From: Anaerolineae bacterium | Lineage (GTDB): Bacteria; Chloroflexota; Anaerolineae; B4-G1; SLSP01 | Direction: 5' to 3' | Length of the DNA stretch: 6,598 nucleotides | Assembly (NCBI GenBank): GCA_018055515.1 | Contig: JAGPHL010000028.1 | Coordinates: 12,232 to 18,829, forward strand | Shown here: piece by piece, positions 1-6,539 of the stretch | How positions within the stretch are numbered: position 1 is the stretch's first letter | Layout: each line of letters begins with the position of its first letter | The notes under the pieces: model-generated | What the model saw: the letters and a program-made list of their open reading frames with translations, nothing else | Database searches by the model: none | What the model was told of the DNA's origin: nothing | Translations under genes and position numbers: made by a program

Positions 1-2
1 GG

Positions 3-194
3 GACTTCTTCGGCGAGATGGCGTTGCTGACGGAGGGCATGCGCACCGCGTCGGTGATCACGACGGAGCCGACGACCTGCCTGATCCTGACGCGCTGGGA
101 TTTCCTCTCGCTGCTGCGCGAAGATGCTGACATGGCGGTGGCGATCCTCCAGGAGCTCGCCGAGCGTTTCAGCCGCGTGCTGAGCGTCTGGTAG
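3..194 (+). CDS. Cyclic-nucleotide-binding domain protein, 3' end (partial)
   Basis: This is the last 63 codons of a gene that begins before the window, read in frame from base 3 to the TAG at 192-194. The peptide starts DFFGEMALLTEGMRTASV, which matches the phosphate-binding cassette of CRP/PKA-type cyclic-nucleotide-binding domains (FGE-x-A-L-L, five residues, then R-[ST/A]-A). The Glu that contacts the ribose 2'-OH and the Arg that contacts the cyclic phosphate are both present, so nucleotide binding is plausible. It is followed by the last beta strands (TTCLILTRWDFLSLL) and the amphipathic C-helix (ADMAVAILQELAERFSRVL). The protein ends right after that helix, so it has no C-terminal helix-turn-helix and is not a standard CRP/FNR transcription factor from this end. 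Any other domain must lie upstream, outside the window. A strong terminator follows 18 bases after the stop. Confidence 0.9.
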   Translation, partial: DFFGEMALLTEGMRTASVITTEPTTCLILTRWDFLSLLREDADMAVAILQELAERFSRVLSVW

Positions 195-211
195 GATCGG
201 CCTCAAGGGCT

Positions 212-250
212 GCAAGGCGCTTCGGCTTTTGCAGAAGCGCCTTGTTTTTT
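212..250 (+). terminator. Rho-independent terminator of the cNMP-binding gene
   Basis: A perfect 11-bp stem pairs CAAGGCGCTTC (213-223) with GAAGCGCCTTG (234-244). The apex can add two more G-C pairs (225/232 and 226/231) around a TTTT loop, with one G-A mismatch between. Six T residues follow at 245-250. It lies 18 bases after the stop codon at 192-194, as expected for an intrinsic terminator of the first gene. It should make the downstream cyclase-domain gene largely a separate transcription unit. Confidence 0.93.
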
Positions 251-261
251 GTCTTGCAAAT

Positions 262-287
262 GCACCTGCCCCAAAATGGGCAGGTGC
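262..287. promoter_or_regulatory. Perfect 10-bp inverted repeat upstream of the cyclase-domain gene
   Basis: GCACCTGCCC (262-271) and GGGCAGGTGC (278-287) are exact reverse complements separated by CAAAAT (272-277). No clean T-run follows directly; the nearest is CCCCTTTT at 291-298, so this is at best a weak second terminator. CAAAAT matches the sigma-70 -10 consensus at four of six positions, and TTGTCT at 249-254 lies exactly 17 bases upstream and matches the -35 consensus at four of six. The repeat could therefore be a protein-binding operator straddling the -10 box of the promoter for the gene at 312. The other reading is an RNA hairpin 13 bases upstream of the ribosome binding site. The repeat is certain; its role is not. 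Confidence 0.5.
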
Positions 288-300
288 GGTCCCCTTTTGT

Positions 301-306
301 GAAAGG
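301..306 (+). promoter_or_regulatory. Shine-Dalgarno site for the cyclase/ATPase/TPR gene
   Basis: GAAAGG lies 5 bases before the ATG at 312 and 8 bases before a second, adjacent ATG at 315. Both starts are in frame and only one residue apart. The spacing to 315 is the more usual one, so translation may begin at either codon. The first zinc-ribbon cysteine follows six residues later, so no functional part depends on the choice. Confidence 0.6.
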
Positions 307-311
307 CGACG

Positions 312-3300
312 ATGATGCCCGTGCTGACATGCCCGACGTGTGGCTTTGAAAGCCCCGCTGAAATGCTGTTCTGCGGCATGTGCGGGACGCGCCTGGCGCG
401 CGCCTGCCCGGCCTGCGGCTTTCACAACCCGCCGCAGTTCCGCTTCTGCGGCATGTGCGGCGCGGCCCTGGAGCCGCTGCCGGCGGCGGTGGAGGCGCCT
501 CCCCCGGCCGCTCCTGAACCGACTTTCCCCCTCGCGCCGTTGCTCTCGCCGGAGGTGCAAGCGCCGCTGCCGCCATTGGAGGGCGAGCGGCGCCTGACTA
601 CCGTGGTCGTCGCCGACGTCCGCGCTTCCACGCAGCTGCTGGTGCAGGTCGGCACCGAACGCTGGGTCGAGATCATGAATCACGTGTTGCAGCTGCTCGA
701 GGTGGAGGTGTATCGCCTCGGCGGGGAGGTCAACCAATTCCGCGGCGATGGGCTGGTGGCATTCTTTGGCGCGTCGGTGGTGCACGAGGACGACCCGGAG
801 CGCGCGGTGATGGCGGCGTTGCAGATGCAGCGCGTCACCCAGGCCTATGCGGCGGAGCTCGCGGCCCAGGGGCTGGACCTGCGCCTGCGCATCGGCGTCA
901 ACACCGGCGAGGTCATCCTCACCAGCGTGGGCGGACGGCGGTACCGGGAGGACACCGCCATGGGCGAAGCCATCACCCTCGCGGCCCGCATGGAGGCCGC
1001 CGCGGAGCCCGGCACCGTCCTGGTGAGCGAGAACACGTATCGCCTGGCCCGCCCTTATTTCCTTTGGGAAGAGCTGGGGGCGATTTCCGTAAAGGGCCTG
1101 CCGGAACCCATCGCCGTCTATCGCCCTCTCGCGCTGGCGACGCAGACCGAGTGGGCGGTGAAGGAAGAGTTGTACCGGCTGACCCCGCCGCTGATCGGGC
1201 GACAGCGCGAGTTCAAGCAGCTGGTGCGCTGTGTGGAGGATCTCCAGGATGGGCGCGGCGGCATTGTCCTCCTCACGGGGGAGAAGGGCATGGGCAAGTC
1301 CTTCCTCGTGGCGCAGGCGCGGAGCCATCTGGAGCGCGAGGCGATGTTGCGCGCTGAAGCGCGTCAGCGGGACGCGCAGCTGCCAGCGCCGGAGGACGCC
1401 GGGGAGTTTTCCTTGCCGGTCTGGTTGCGGGGACGTTGCCGTTCCTACGACCAATCCTGGCCCTATTCGATGTGGCGGGATTTGCTCCAGCACTGGCTGG
1501 GGATGCAGCAGGACGAGCCGCTCGAGGCGTTGCGCGATCGTCTGCGTGAGCGCGCGCAGCAGCTGTGGGGGGCGAACTTCCAGGAGACGTATCCCTTCCT
1601 GGCGGCGTTGCTGGCCTTGCCCCTGGAAGCGGAATTCACGGACCTGCTGGGGCACCTCGACGCCGAAAGCCTCAAACGGCAGTTCTTCCGCGCGGTGCGC
1701 GCCTGGGTGACGGCCCTGGCCCAACATGGCCCGCTGGTGCTGTTCTTCTCCGACGTGCAATGGGTGGACAGCACGTCGTTGGAATTGTTGCAGGAGTGCC
1801 TGCCACTTTGCGATACCCTACCGGTGCTCTGGCTGGTCGTTTTCCGCCCCGACCGCAACTCACCGGTGTGGAATTTCCAACATTACGTGAGCACCGAGTT
1901 CCCGCATCGGCTGACGTATCTTTCCCTCCCGCCGTTGAGCGCGGAGGAAAGCCTCGAGCTGCTCGACTGGCTGATCGGCGCGAAGACTTTGCCGGAGCAG
2001 GTGAGCCAGCTGGTCCTGCAGCGGGCGGAAGGGAATCCCTACTATCTGCATGAGCTGGCCAATGCGCTCATCGCGCAGGGGGTGCTGGTGCGAGACAGCG
2101 AGACGGGCGCCTGGAAGTTGACGTGCCCCATCACCTCCCTCGACTTGCCAGAGAGCCTGCAGACCTTGCTCCTGGCGCGGCTCGATCGGCTGCCGCCGGA
2201 CGCGCGGCACGTCCTGCAGGCCGCGGCCGTCATCGGGTCGGTGTTTTGGGAGCGGGTGCTGCAAGTGCTGATCCCCGAGACCGAAACGTTGCGGCAGCAC
2301 CTCACGTACCTGCAGCGCGAGCAGCTCATCCAGGAACGGCAGCGCGTGCCCGAGTGGGGCATGGAATATGCCTTCATCTCGCTGCTGTTGCGGGAAGTGG
2401 CGTATGAAAGCCTGCTCAGCCCGCAACGGGTCACCTATCATCTCAGAGTGGCGGAGGCGTTGGAATCCCTGCTGGGAACCGAGGGGGAACGTCCGCAGCG
2501 GTATGGGATGGTGGCGTATCACTACCGGCAGGCGGGCAAGCTGGAAAAGGCGCTGGATTTCGCGCTCAAGGCGGCGGAGCAGGCGCGGCGCGTCTATGCC
2601 AACGCGGAGGCGTTGGAGCAATACACGGCGGCCCTGGCACTCTTGGAGGAGCTGGAAGCGGCGGCGGCGGACGAGGCGGCGCGTCGCGCTCTCCAGAGGC
2701 AGCGTTTCCAGGTGCTCGATCAGCGGCGGGAAACGTTCTACCTGCTCGGTGACATCGAAACCGGGCGCAACGATGCGCGCGCGCTGCTGGAACTGGCGCA
2801 GCGTTTGCCCGACGAGCCCGCGCTGATGATTGATGCCCTGCTGGAGCAGCCGGGCGTGGGCAGCATCCAGGAACGGGAGGAGCTGGAGCGCGGGATGGAG
2901 CTGGCCCAACAGGCGTTGGACCTGTCGCGGCAGCTCGGCGATGCGCACCGCGAGATGCGCGCGCTGATGGCGTTGACCAATCTCTACAACCTGCGCAGCG
3001 ATCCGGCGTGGCGCTGGACGGGGCAGCAGGCGCTGGAGCTGGCCCGTCGTCTGGGGGATCGCCGCGCCGAGGTGACGATTCTCCTGCAGCTGGGCGGCGC
3101 TTACGGGCCCGATGACCTGGAAAACAGCATGGCCTGTCTGCAAGCGGCGCTGTCTATCGCCACGGACCTGCATGACAAATCTGCCGAAATTCGCCTGTTG
3201 AGCGCGCTCGGCACGCAGCTGGCGCGGCAGGGGGATTATTACCGTTACCTCACCGAAATTGAGGAAAAGCGCTTACAGCTCAGCCGCGAGATCGGCGATC

Positions 3301-4079
3301 GCTACGCTGAGGGCGGCGCGTTGATGAACTGTGGGCAGATTCGCGGCCTGTGGTTGGGGGATTACGCCGCCGGCCTGGCGCTGGAAGAAGAAGCGCTGGG
3401 CATTTGGGAGAACATCACCGGGCGGGTGTATCCGCTGCTGCGCATCGCCCAATTGCACACGGAGATGGGGAATTACGACGCGGCGCTGGAGGTGTTGGCG
3501 CAGGCGCAGCCGGTCGGCGAGCGGGAGGTTCGGGACATGGGGCGCGCCGGCTTGGGGCTGGTCTCGGCGATCCTCTTCAACGCGATGGGGGATGAGGCGC
3601 ATCTGCGGCAGGCGCTGGATTCCGCCGGGTGGGTGTATCGCCTGGCGGCGGACAGCCTGGTTTCGCAGCAATACCGGATGGCGGCGCTGTGCGAAATCGC
3701 CTTTGCCCATTTGCGCCTGGCGGAGCTGGCAGTGGCTCCTGACGAGCAGCAGCAACACCGCCGTGAGGCGCTCGACGCCTCTGGCGCGGCCTTCGACCTC
3801 TATCAGGGCTTCGGTTTTGTGCAGATCGTCGAGTGCACCAGCGAGGAAATTCTGTTCCGTCATGGCCTGGTGCTACAGGCCAACGGGCAGACGGAGGCCG
3901 GGCAGGACATGGTGCGTCGCGCGTATGCGGAAATGCGGCGCAAACACGCGCTCATCCCCGCCGATAGTCCTTTCAGCCAGACGTATCTGGAGGCGATTCC
4001 TCTGCATGGGGAGATCCGCGCCGCGTATGAGGCCTTGCCCGCCCCCGGCGCCGCGAGCGAGGCCGCGAGCCGTGAGTAG
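312..4079 (+). CDS. Zinc-ribbon / class III cyclase-like / STAND-type ATPase / TPR signalling protein
   Basis: This 1255-aa protein has no signal peptide or membrane segment and should be cytoplasmic. Two zinc ribbons come first (C7, C10, C21, C24 and C32, C35, C46, C49), then a Pro/Ala linker (55-90). A class III nucleotidyl cyclase domain follows (about 92-272), with both metal-binding Asp (D102 in VVVADVRAST, D146 in FRGDGL) and the transition-state Arg (R226). The usual Lys position is Q142, the purine position is T215, and the usual Asn is T222, so catalysis is doubtful. A P-loop ATPase follows (about 293-645): Walker A GEKGMGKS (323-330), Walker B-like VLFFSDVQWVD (476-486), and the conserved EGNPYYLHELANAL and LARLDRLPPDARHVLQAAAVIG stretches of predicted ATPases fused to cyclases. 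Residues from about 730 to 1240 are helical TPR-like repeats. The family is common in Chloroflexota and some Proteobacteria, and its ligands are mostly unknown. A cNMP-binding gene lies just upstream. Domain calls are firm; the biological role is not known. Confidence 0.93.
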   Translation: MMPVLTCPTCGFESPAEMLFCGMCGTRLARACPACGFHNPPQFRFCGMCGAALEPLPAAVEAPPPAAPEPTFPLAPLLSPEVQAPLPPLEGERRLTTVVVADVRASTQLLVQVGTERWVEIMNHVLQLLEVEVYRLGGEVNQFRGDGLVAFFGASVVHEDDPERAVMAALQMQRVTQAYAAELAAQGLDLRLRIGVNTGEVILTSVGGRRYREDTAMGEAITLAARMEAAAEPGTVLVSENTYRLARPYFLWEELGAISVKGLPEPIAVYRPLALATQTEWAVKEELYRLTPPLIGRQREFKQLVRCVEDLQDGRGGIVLLTGEKGMGKSFLVAQARSHLEREAMLRAEARQRDAQLPAPEDAGEFSLPVWLRGRCRSYDQSWPYSMWRDLLQHWLGMQQDEPLEALRDRLRERAQQLWGANFQETYPFLAALLALPLEAEFTDLLGHLDAESLKRQFFRAVRAWVTALAQHGPLVLFFSDVQWVDSTSLELLQECLPLCDTLPVLWLVVFRPDRNSPVWNFQHYVSTEFPHRLTYLSLPPLSAEESLELLDWLIGAKTLPEQVSQLVLQRAEGNPYYLHELANALIAQGVLVRDSETGAWKLTCPITSLDLPESLQTLLLARLDRLPPDARHVLQAAAVIGSVFWERVLQVLIPETETLRQHLTYLQREQLIQERQRVPEWGMEYAFISLLLREVAYESLLSPQRVTYHLRVAEALESLLGTEGERPQRYGMVAYHYRQAGKLEKALDFALKAAEQARRVYANAEALEQYTAALALLEELEAAAADEAARRALQRQRFQVLDQRRETFYLLGDIETGRNDARALLELAQRLPDEPALMIDALLEQPGVGSIQEREELERGMELAQQALDLSRQLGDAHREMRALMALTNLYNLRSDPAWRWTGQQALELARRLGDRRAEVTILLQLGGAYGPDDLENSMACLQAALSIATDLHDKSAEIRLLSALGTQLARQGDYYRYLTEIEEKRLQLSREIGDRYAEGGALMNCGQIRGLWLGDYAAGLALEEEALGIWENITGRVYPLLRIAQLHTEMGNYDAALEVLAQAQPVGEREVRDMGRAGLGLVSAILFNAMGDEAHLRQALDSAGWVYRLAADSLVSQQYRMAALCEIAFAHLRLAELAVAPDEQQQHRREALDASGAAFDLYQGFGFVQIVECTSEEILFRHGLVLQANGQTEAGQDMVRRAYAEMRRKHALIPADSPFSQTYLEAIPLHGEIRAAYEALPAPGAASEAASRE
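330..458 (+). other. Tandem duplicated zinc ribbons within the cyclase-domain protein
   Basis: Two treble-clef-like zinc ribbons of pattern C-x2-C-x10-C-x2-C lie head to tail with an exact 25-residue offset (C7/C32, C10/C35, C21/C46, C24/C49). At DNA level a 17-base stretch is identical in both copies (369-385 and 444-460), exactly 75 bases apart. This points to internal duplication. Such ribbons commonly mediate protein or nucleic-acid contacts at the N-terminus of signalling proteins; the partner here is unknown. Confidence 0.85.
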
Positions 4080-4109
4080 AAAACTGCCGCATCTCCGAGC
4101 ATGACCTTC

Positions 4110-4170
4110 GAAAATAAACACGTGCCCACGTGCCCACGTTTACACGTTCGCACGTGTCCACGTTATTTTC
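4110..4170. terminator. 61-bp imperfect palindrome, possible bidirectional terminator
   Basis: GAAAATA (4110-4116) pairs with TATTTTC (4164-4170). Inside it, ACGTG (4120-4124) pairs with CACGT (4159-4163), CACGTGC (4127-4133) with GCACGTG (4150-4156), and ACGT (4136-4139) with ACGT (4144-4147) around a TTAC loop. Two-base mismatches separate the blocks. An A-rich 5' arm paired with a T-rich 3' arm is the arrangement of terminators that work in both directions. It lies 30 bases after the stop of the cyclase-domain gene (4079) and before the glycosyltransferase start. The stem is interrupted, so termination strength is uncertain. Confidence 0.5.
4119..4166. repeat. Six tandem 8-bp CACGTNNN units
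   Basis: CACGT begins at 4119, 4127, 4135, 4143, 4151 and 4159, an exact 8-base period. The three variable bases are GCC, GCC, TTA, TCG, GTC and TAT. Units 1, 2 and 5 form the palindrome CACGTG. Because ACGT is self-complementary, a regular array folds on itself, which gives the palindrome annotated over the same bases. Short ACGT-containing tandem arrays are, to my recollection, frequent in intergenic DNA of Chloroflexota; this could not be checked here. Its function is unknown: slippage-prone spacer, protein-binding array or transcript end. Confidence 0.8.
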
Positions 4171-4236
4171 ATCTGCGGTGATGTGCTGGAAAAACATGTC
4201 AACTTTGTAACCTGCGAGATCTATGGACAATTTCCG

Positions 4237-6312
4237 ATGAAACCTGAATCCTGGTGGCGTTTTTTGGATCCTGCATTCGACGAGAAGGCCGCGCCGCGAC
4301 CGCCGCGCCTGACCATCCAGGCCGTGCTGGAGCTGCTGTCCGCGCTGGCGTTGTTGGCGGCCCTCGGCTGGGGCCTCTGGCTCTTCCTGCACACCGAGGC
4401 GCTCTCGATTACCTTCCCCTATCCGCTCGATTACGGCGAAGCGCCGCTCGTGGATCAGGCGTTGCGCCTGCTCGCCGGTGAGCCGCTGTATCGCCCGGCG
4501 CTCGAGACGCCGCCCTACACGATCTCGAACTACCCGCCGCTGTACGTGATCGCGGTCGCGCCCGGGGTCGCGCTGTGGGGGCCGAATTTCTGGGGCGGAC
4601 GACTGCTCTCGACGCTGAGCGCGCTGGCGGCGGGAATCTTGCTGGGGGCGCTGGTCTGGCGCACGGCGCGGGACGCGCTGGCCGCCCTCGTCGCGGCGGG
4701 CCTGTTCTGGGCCTTCCCGTTCGTCGTGCACTGGTCGGGACTGCTGCGCATTGATCTGCTGGCGCTCGCGCTGAGCCTGGCGGGGGTGTACGTGCTTGTC
4801 CGCGCGCCGGAAAGACGGTCGGCGCTGTTCGCCGGCGCGGTGCTGCTCACAGCCGCCGCGTACACGCGGCAGTCGTATGCGCTGGCCGCGCCGTTCGCGG
4901 CTTTCGTCATGCTCTGGGCGACGCAGGGGCCGCGTCGAGCCTTCACGCTCGCGGCGCTCGTCGCCGGGATGGGAGGCGTGATCTTCCTGGCGCTCAACGT
5001 CCTGACGCGGGGCGGCTTCTACTTCAACATCGTCACCGCTAACGTGAACGAGTTTGGGATGGAGCGCCTGCGCTGGAATCTGGAGCAGTTCTGGAAGGCG
5101 GCGCCTGTCCTGGCCCTCCTGGGCGGGGCGATGGTGATCGCGTTCCCGGCGGCGCGCCCCAAAGGCTGGGCCGTGGCAGCGCCGTACCTGGTCGGCGGCG
5201 CGCTCACCGCGCTCACGATCGGCAAGATCGGCTCCAATGTCAACTATTTCATGGAGCTCTGCGCGGCCCTGAGCCTCACGGTGGGAATGGCGGTCGCGTG
5301 GAGTCGCTCCGCGCGCTCCGGGCGCCCGATTCGCTGGCTGGCGCTGCCCTTGCTGTTGGCGTTGGGCTGGCAGACGCTGCACATGACCGCCGTCGCGGAG
5401 CGGGAGTACATCCCCCGCACGACCTCGCGGTGGGAAGTGCTCGACGAACTGCGCGCGCTGGATGCGGCCGTGGCCCGCGTGGAAGATCCCGTGCTCGCCG
5501 ATGAGTACATGGGCCTCCTCACGCTCCAGGGACGCCGCCTGTACCTGCAGCCCTTTGAGGTCACGCAGCTGGCCTGGGCCGGCGTGTGGGATCAGACAGA
5601 CCTCGTGGCGCAGATTCGCAACGGTGAATTCGGCGCGGTGTTGATCCACTATTTCCCGACGTTCGAGGTGTACCGCGAGCGGTGGACGGCGGAGATGCTG
5701 GCTGCTATCGAGGAGGCCTATCGTCCCGTGGCGGAATACGCCGACACCCGGGTGTACCGTCCGCGGGCGGAGGAAAGCGCCGCGCCCGTGGACGCCTGTG
5801 CGGGGGCGCCGTGGCGACTTCCGAGCCGGGCGGACATGGGAGTACAGTGGGACGGCGCGATGCTGACGTTCTTTGGCCGGGGCAAGGAAGGGCAGACGCC
5901 GGTGGTGGCAGTAGCCGACGGCTGGCTCACGCGCGGCGCGGAGTGGCCGGCGCGCGTCGCCGTGCTGCACGCGGATCCCCTGGAGCCCGGCGCGCAGGTG
6001 TGGAGCTTCTATGACGGCCTGGCCAGCGCCGATGGCGCGACCTCGTATATCGCGCCGGAATTCCCGCCGGGCAGCGAGGGTGTGCCCGTGAAACAGGGAC
6101 AGGTGCTGGGCTATCAGGGCGAGTGGAGCGGGGGCCAGAGTCGGACGCCGCTGTGGGCGCAGCTGCGATTTGGCGTCGTCCGCCCGGCGCCGGGGGGACG
6201 CTTTCCCGACTCATTCGAGGCGAACTTTGTGGATCCGACCCCCTATCTCGGTGTGACGCTGCGCGATGCGGGAAGTTACCGCGACGTGCAGCAGCTGCAA
6301 TGCGCGCCGTGA
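4237..6312 (+). CDS. GT-C (GT39-like) membrane glycosyltransferase with degenerate M23/LytM-like C-terminal domain
   Basis: From the ATG at 4237 this is a 691-aa membrane protein. The frame is also open back to a GTG at 4183, but that start has no visible ribosome site and adds residues that do not look family-like; the ATG has only a weak TGGA 9 bases upstream. About 11 hydrophobic segments lie between residues 25 and 382. The first non-cytoplasmic loop carries D65-Y-G-E68, where GT-C enzymes keep their catalytic acidic residues, followed by NYPPLY (98-103) and LRIDLLALALSLAG (170-183). GT-C enzymes transfer sugars from lipid-phosphate donors on the outer membrane face; donor and acceptor are not readable here. 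Residues 383-512 resemble the soluble tail usual in such proteins. Residues about 523-672 resemble an M23 peptidase fold (TPVVAVADG, VKQGQVLGYQG, QLRFG, VDPTPYLG) with every zinc-site residue replaced. The gene is likely a separate unit from the one upstream. Confidence 0.85.
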   Translation: MKPESWWRFLDPAFDEKAAPRPPRLTIQAVLELLSALALLAALGWGLWLFLHTEALSITFPYPLDYGEAPLVDQALRLLAGEPLYRPALETPPYTISNYPPLYVIAVAPGVALWGPNFWGGRLLSTLSALAAGILLGALVWRTARDALAALVAAGLFWAFPFVVHWSGLLRIDLLALALSLAGVYVLVRAPERRSALFAGAVLLTAAAYTRQSYALAAPFAAFVMLWATQGPRRAFTLAALVAGMGGVIFLALNVLTRGGFYFNIVTANVNEFGMERLRWNLEQFWKAAPVLALLGGAMVIAFPAARPKGWAVAAPYLVGGALTALTIGKIGSNVNYFMELCAALSLTVGMAVAWSRSARSGRPIRWLALPLLLALGWQTLHMTAVAEREYIPRTTSRWEVLDELRALDAAVARVEDPVLADEYMGLLTLQGRRLYLQPFEVTQLAWAGVWDQTDLVAQIRNGEFGAVLIHYFPTFEVYRERWTAEMLAAIEEAYRPVAEYADTRVYRPRAEESAAPVDACAGAPWRLPSRADMGVQWDGAMLTFFGRGKEGQTPVVAVADGWLTRGAEWPARVAVLHADPLEPGAQVWSFYDGLASADGATSYIAPEFPPGSEGVPVKQGQVLGYQGEWSGGQSRTPLWAQLRFGVVRPAPGGRFPDSFEANFVDPTPYLGVTLRDAGSYRDVQQLQCAP
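5803..6252 (+). other. Pseudo-M23 (LytM-like) domain in the glycosyltransferase C-terminus
   Basis: In 691-aa numbering, PVVAVADGWLTR (555-566) matches the PV-x-A-x-x-DG-x-V strand of M23 peptidases. VKQGQVLGYQGEW (618-630) matches the VK-x-GQ-x-IG-x-x-G turn, and VDPTPYLG (665-672) matches the closing V-x-P-x-x-YL. Aligning the active-site motifs, HxGxD reads WDGAM (538-542), YxHL reads YDGL (592-595) and HLHFE reads QLRFG (642-646). All zinc ligands and catalytic His are gone, so it should not cleave peptidoglycan. Degenerate LytM domains such as those of EnvC and NlpD act as binding or amidase-activating modules. The alignment was made by eye. Confidence 0.6.
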
Positions 6313-6464
6313 CGTCTGCTGAAAGGCCAGGGGGCCGTCAGGTCCAGAAGATTTGACAGCCCCCGGGCGTAAGCCCTCTCAGTCTTTGTCTAACCCGCCT
6401 TCTCACGGTATTTCCCCTCGTATAGAAGATTTTCACCTTCATTATTTGTCTGACTTCAAGTATT

Positions 6465-6477
6465 CAGTAACTTACTG
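6465..6477. promoter_or_regulatory. 13-bp palindrome, candidate operator
   Basis: CAGTAA (6465-6470) and TTACTG (6472-6477) are exact reverse complements around a single C. The site lies in AT-rich DNA just upstream of phased A-tracts and a -10-like box, about 70-80 bases before the possible transcription start. That position would suit an activator site. A perfect 6-1-6 dyad can occur by chance, so this is only a candidate. Confidence 0.25.
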
Positions 6478-6487
6478 TAGTTTCGCC

Positions 6488-6539
6488 AAAAGTAGCGTAA
6501 AAGCACGTTAAAAAAGCATCAAATTCGTTCTTGTACAAT
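6488..6539 (+). promoter_or_regulatory. Candidate promoter with 11-bp phased A-tracts and TACAAT -10 box
   Basis: A-tracts begin at 6488 (AAAA), 6499 (AAAA), 6510 (AAAAAA) and 6521 (AAATT), exactly 11 bases apart, which should curve the helix. TACAAT at 6534-6539 matches the sigma-70 -10 consensus at five of six positions. The tracts at 6488-6502 would fall at about -58 to -44 from a start near 6546, where UP elements bind the alpha subunit C-terminal domain. The -35 position (6510-6516) is A-rich and has no TTGACA-like hexamer, so the promoter might depend on the UP-like DNA or on an activator. Confidence 0.4.

Noticed and set aside
1860..3173. A 437-codon minus-strand open frame inside the cyclase/ATPase/TPR gene
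   Set aside because: It is rich in Arg, Gln, Leu and Pro, has no motif, and mirrors codon bias of the TPR and ATPase region on the other strand.
4119..4166. CRISPR-like array
   Set aside because: The period is 8 bp with 3 variable bases, far too short for repeats and spacers, and no cas gene is in the window.
4183..4236. GTG at 4183 as the start of the glycosyltransferase
   Set aside because: No Shine-Dalgarno site is visible, and it starts only 13 bases after the terminator-like palindrome. The extra 18 residues do not resemble the family's N-terminus. It cannot be excluded because the ribosome site of the ATG at 4237 is also weak.
3973..5970. A 665-codon open frame on the minus strand across the end of the cyclase-domain gene, the intergenic palindrome and most of the glycosyltransferase gene
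   Set aside because: The product is Arg/His/Gln-rich with no recognisable domain and runs through the octamer array. It is the expected antisense shadow of GC-rich genes with clear homology-like motifs on the + strand.
6353..6358. TTGACA as a -35 box after the glycosyltransferase gene
   Set aside because: A perfect -35 hexamer, but 16-18 bases downstream the sequence is GC-rich (CCCTCTC) with no -10-like hexamer.
6365..6376. GGGC-GTAA-GCCC hairpin as terminator of the glycosyltransferase gene
   Set aside because: The stem has only 4 bp and no T-run follows (TCTCAGTCTTTG), so it is too weak to call as an intrinsic terminator.
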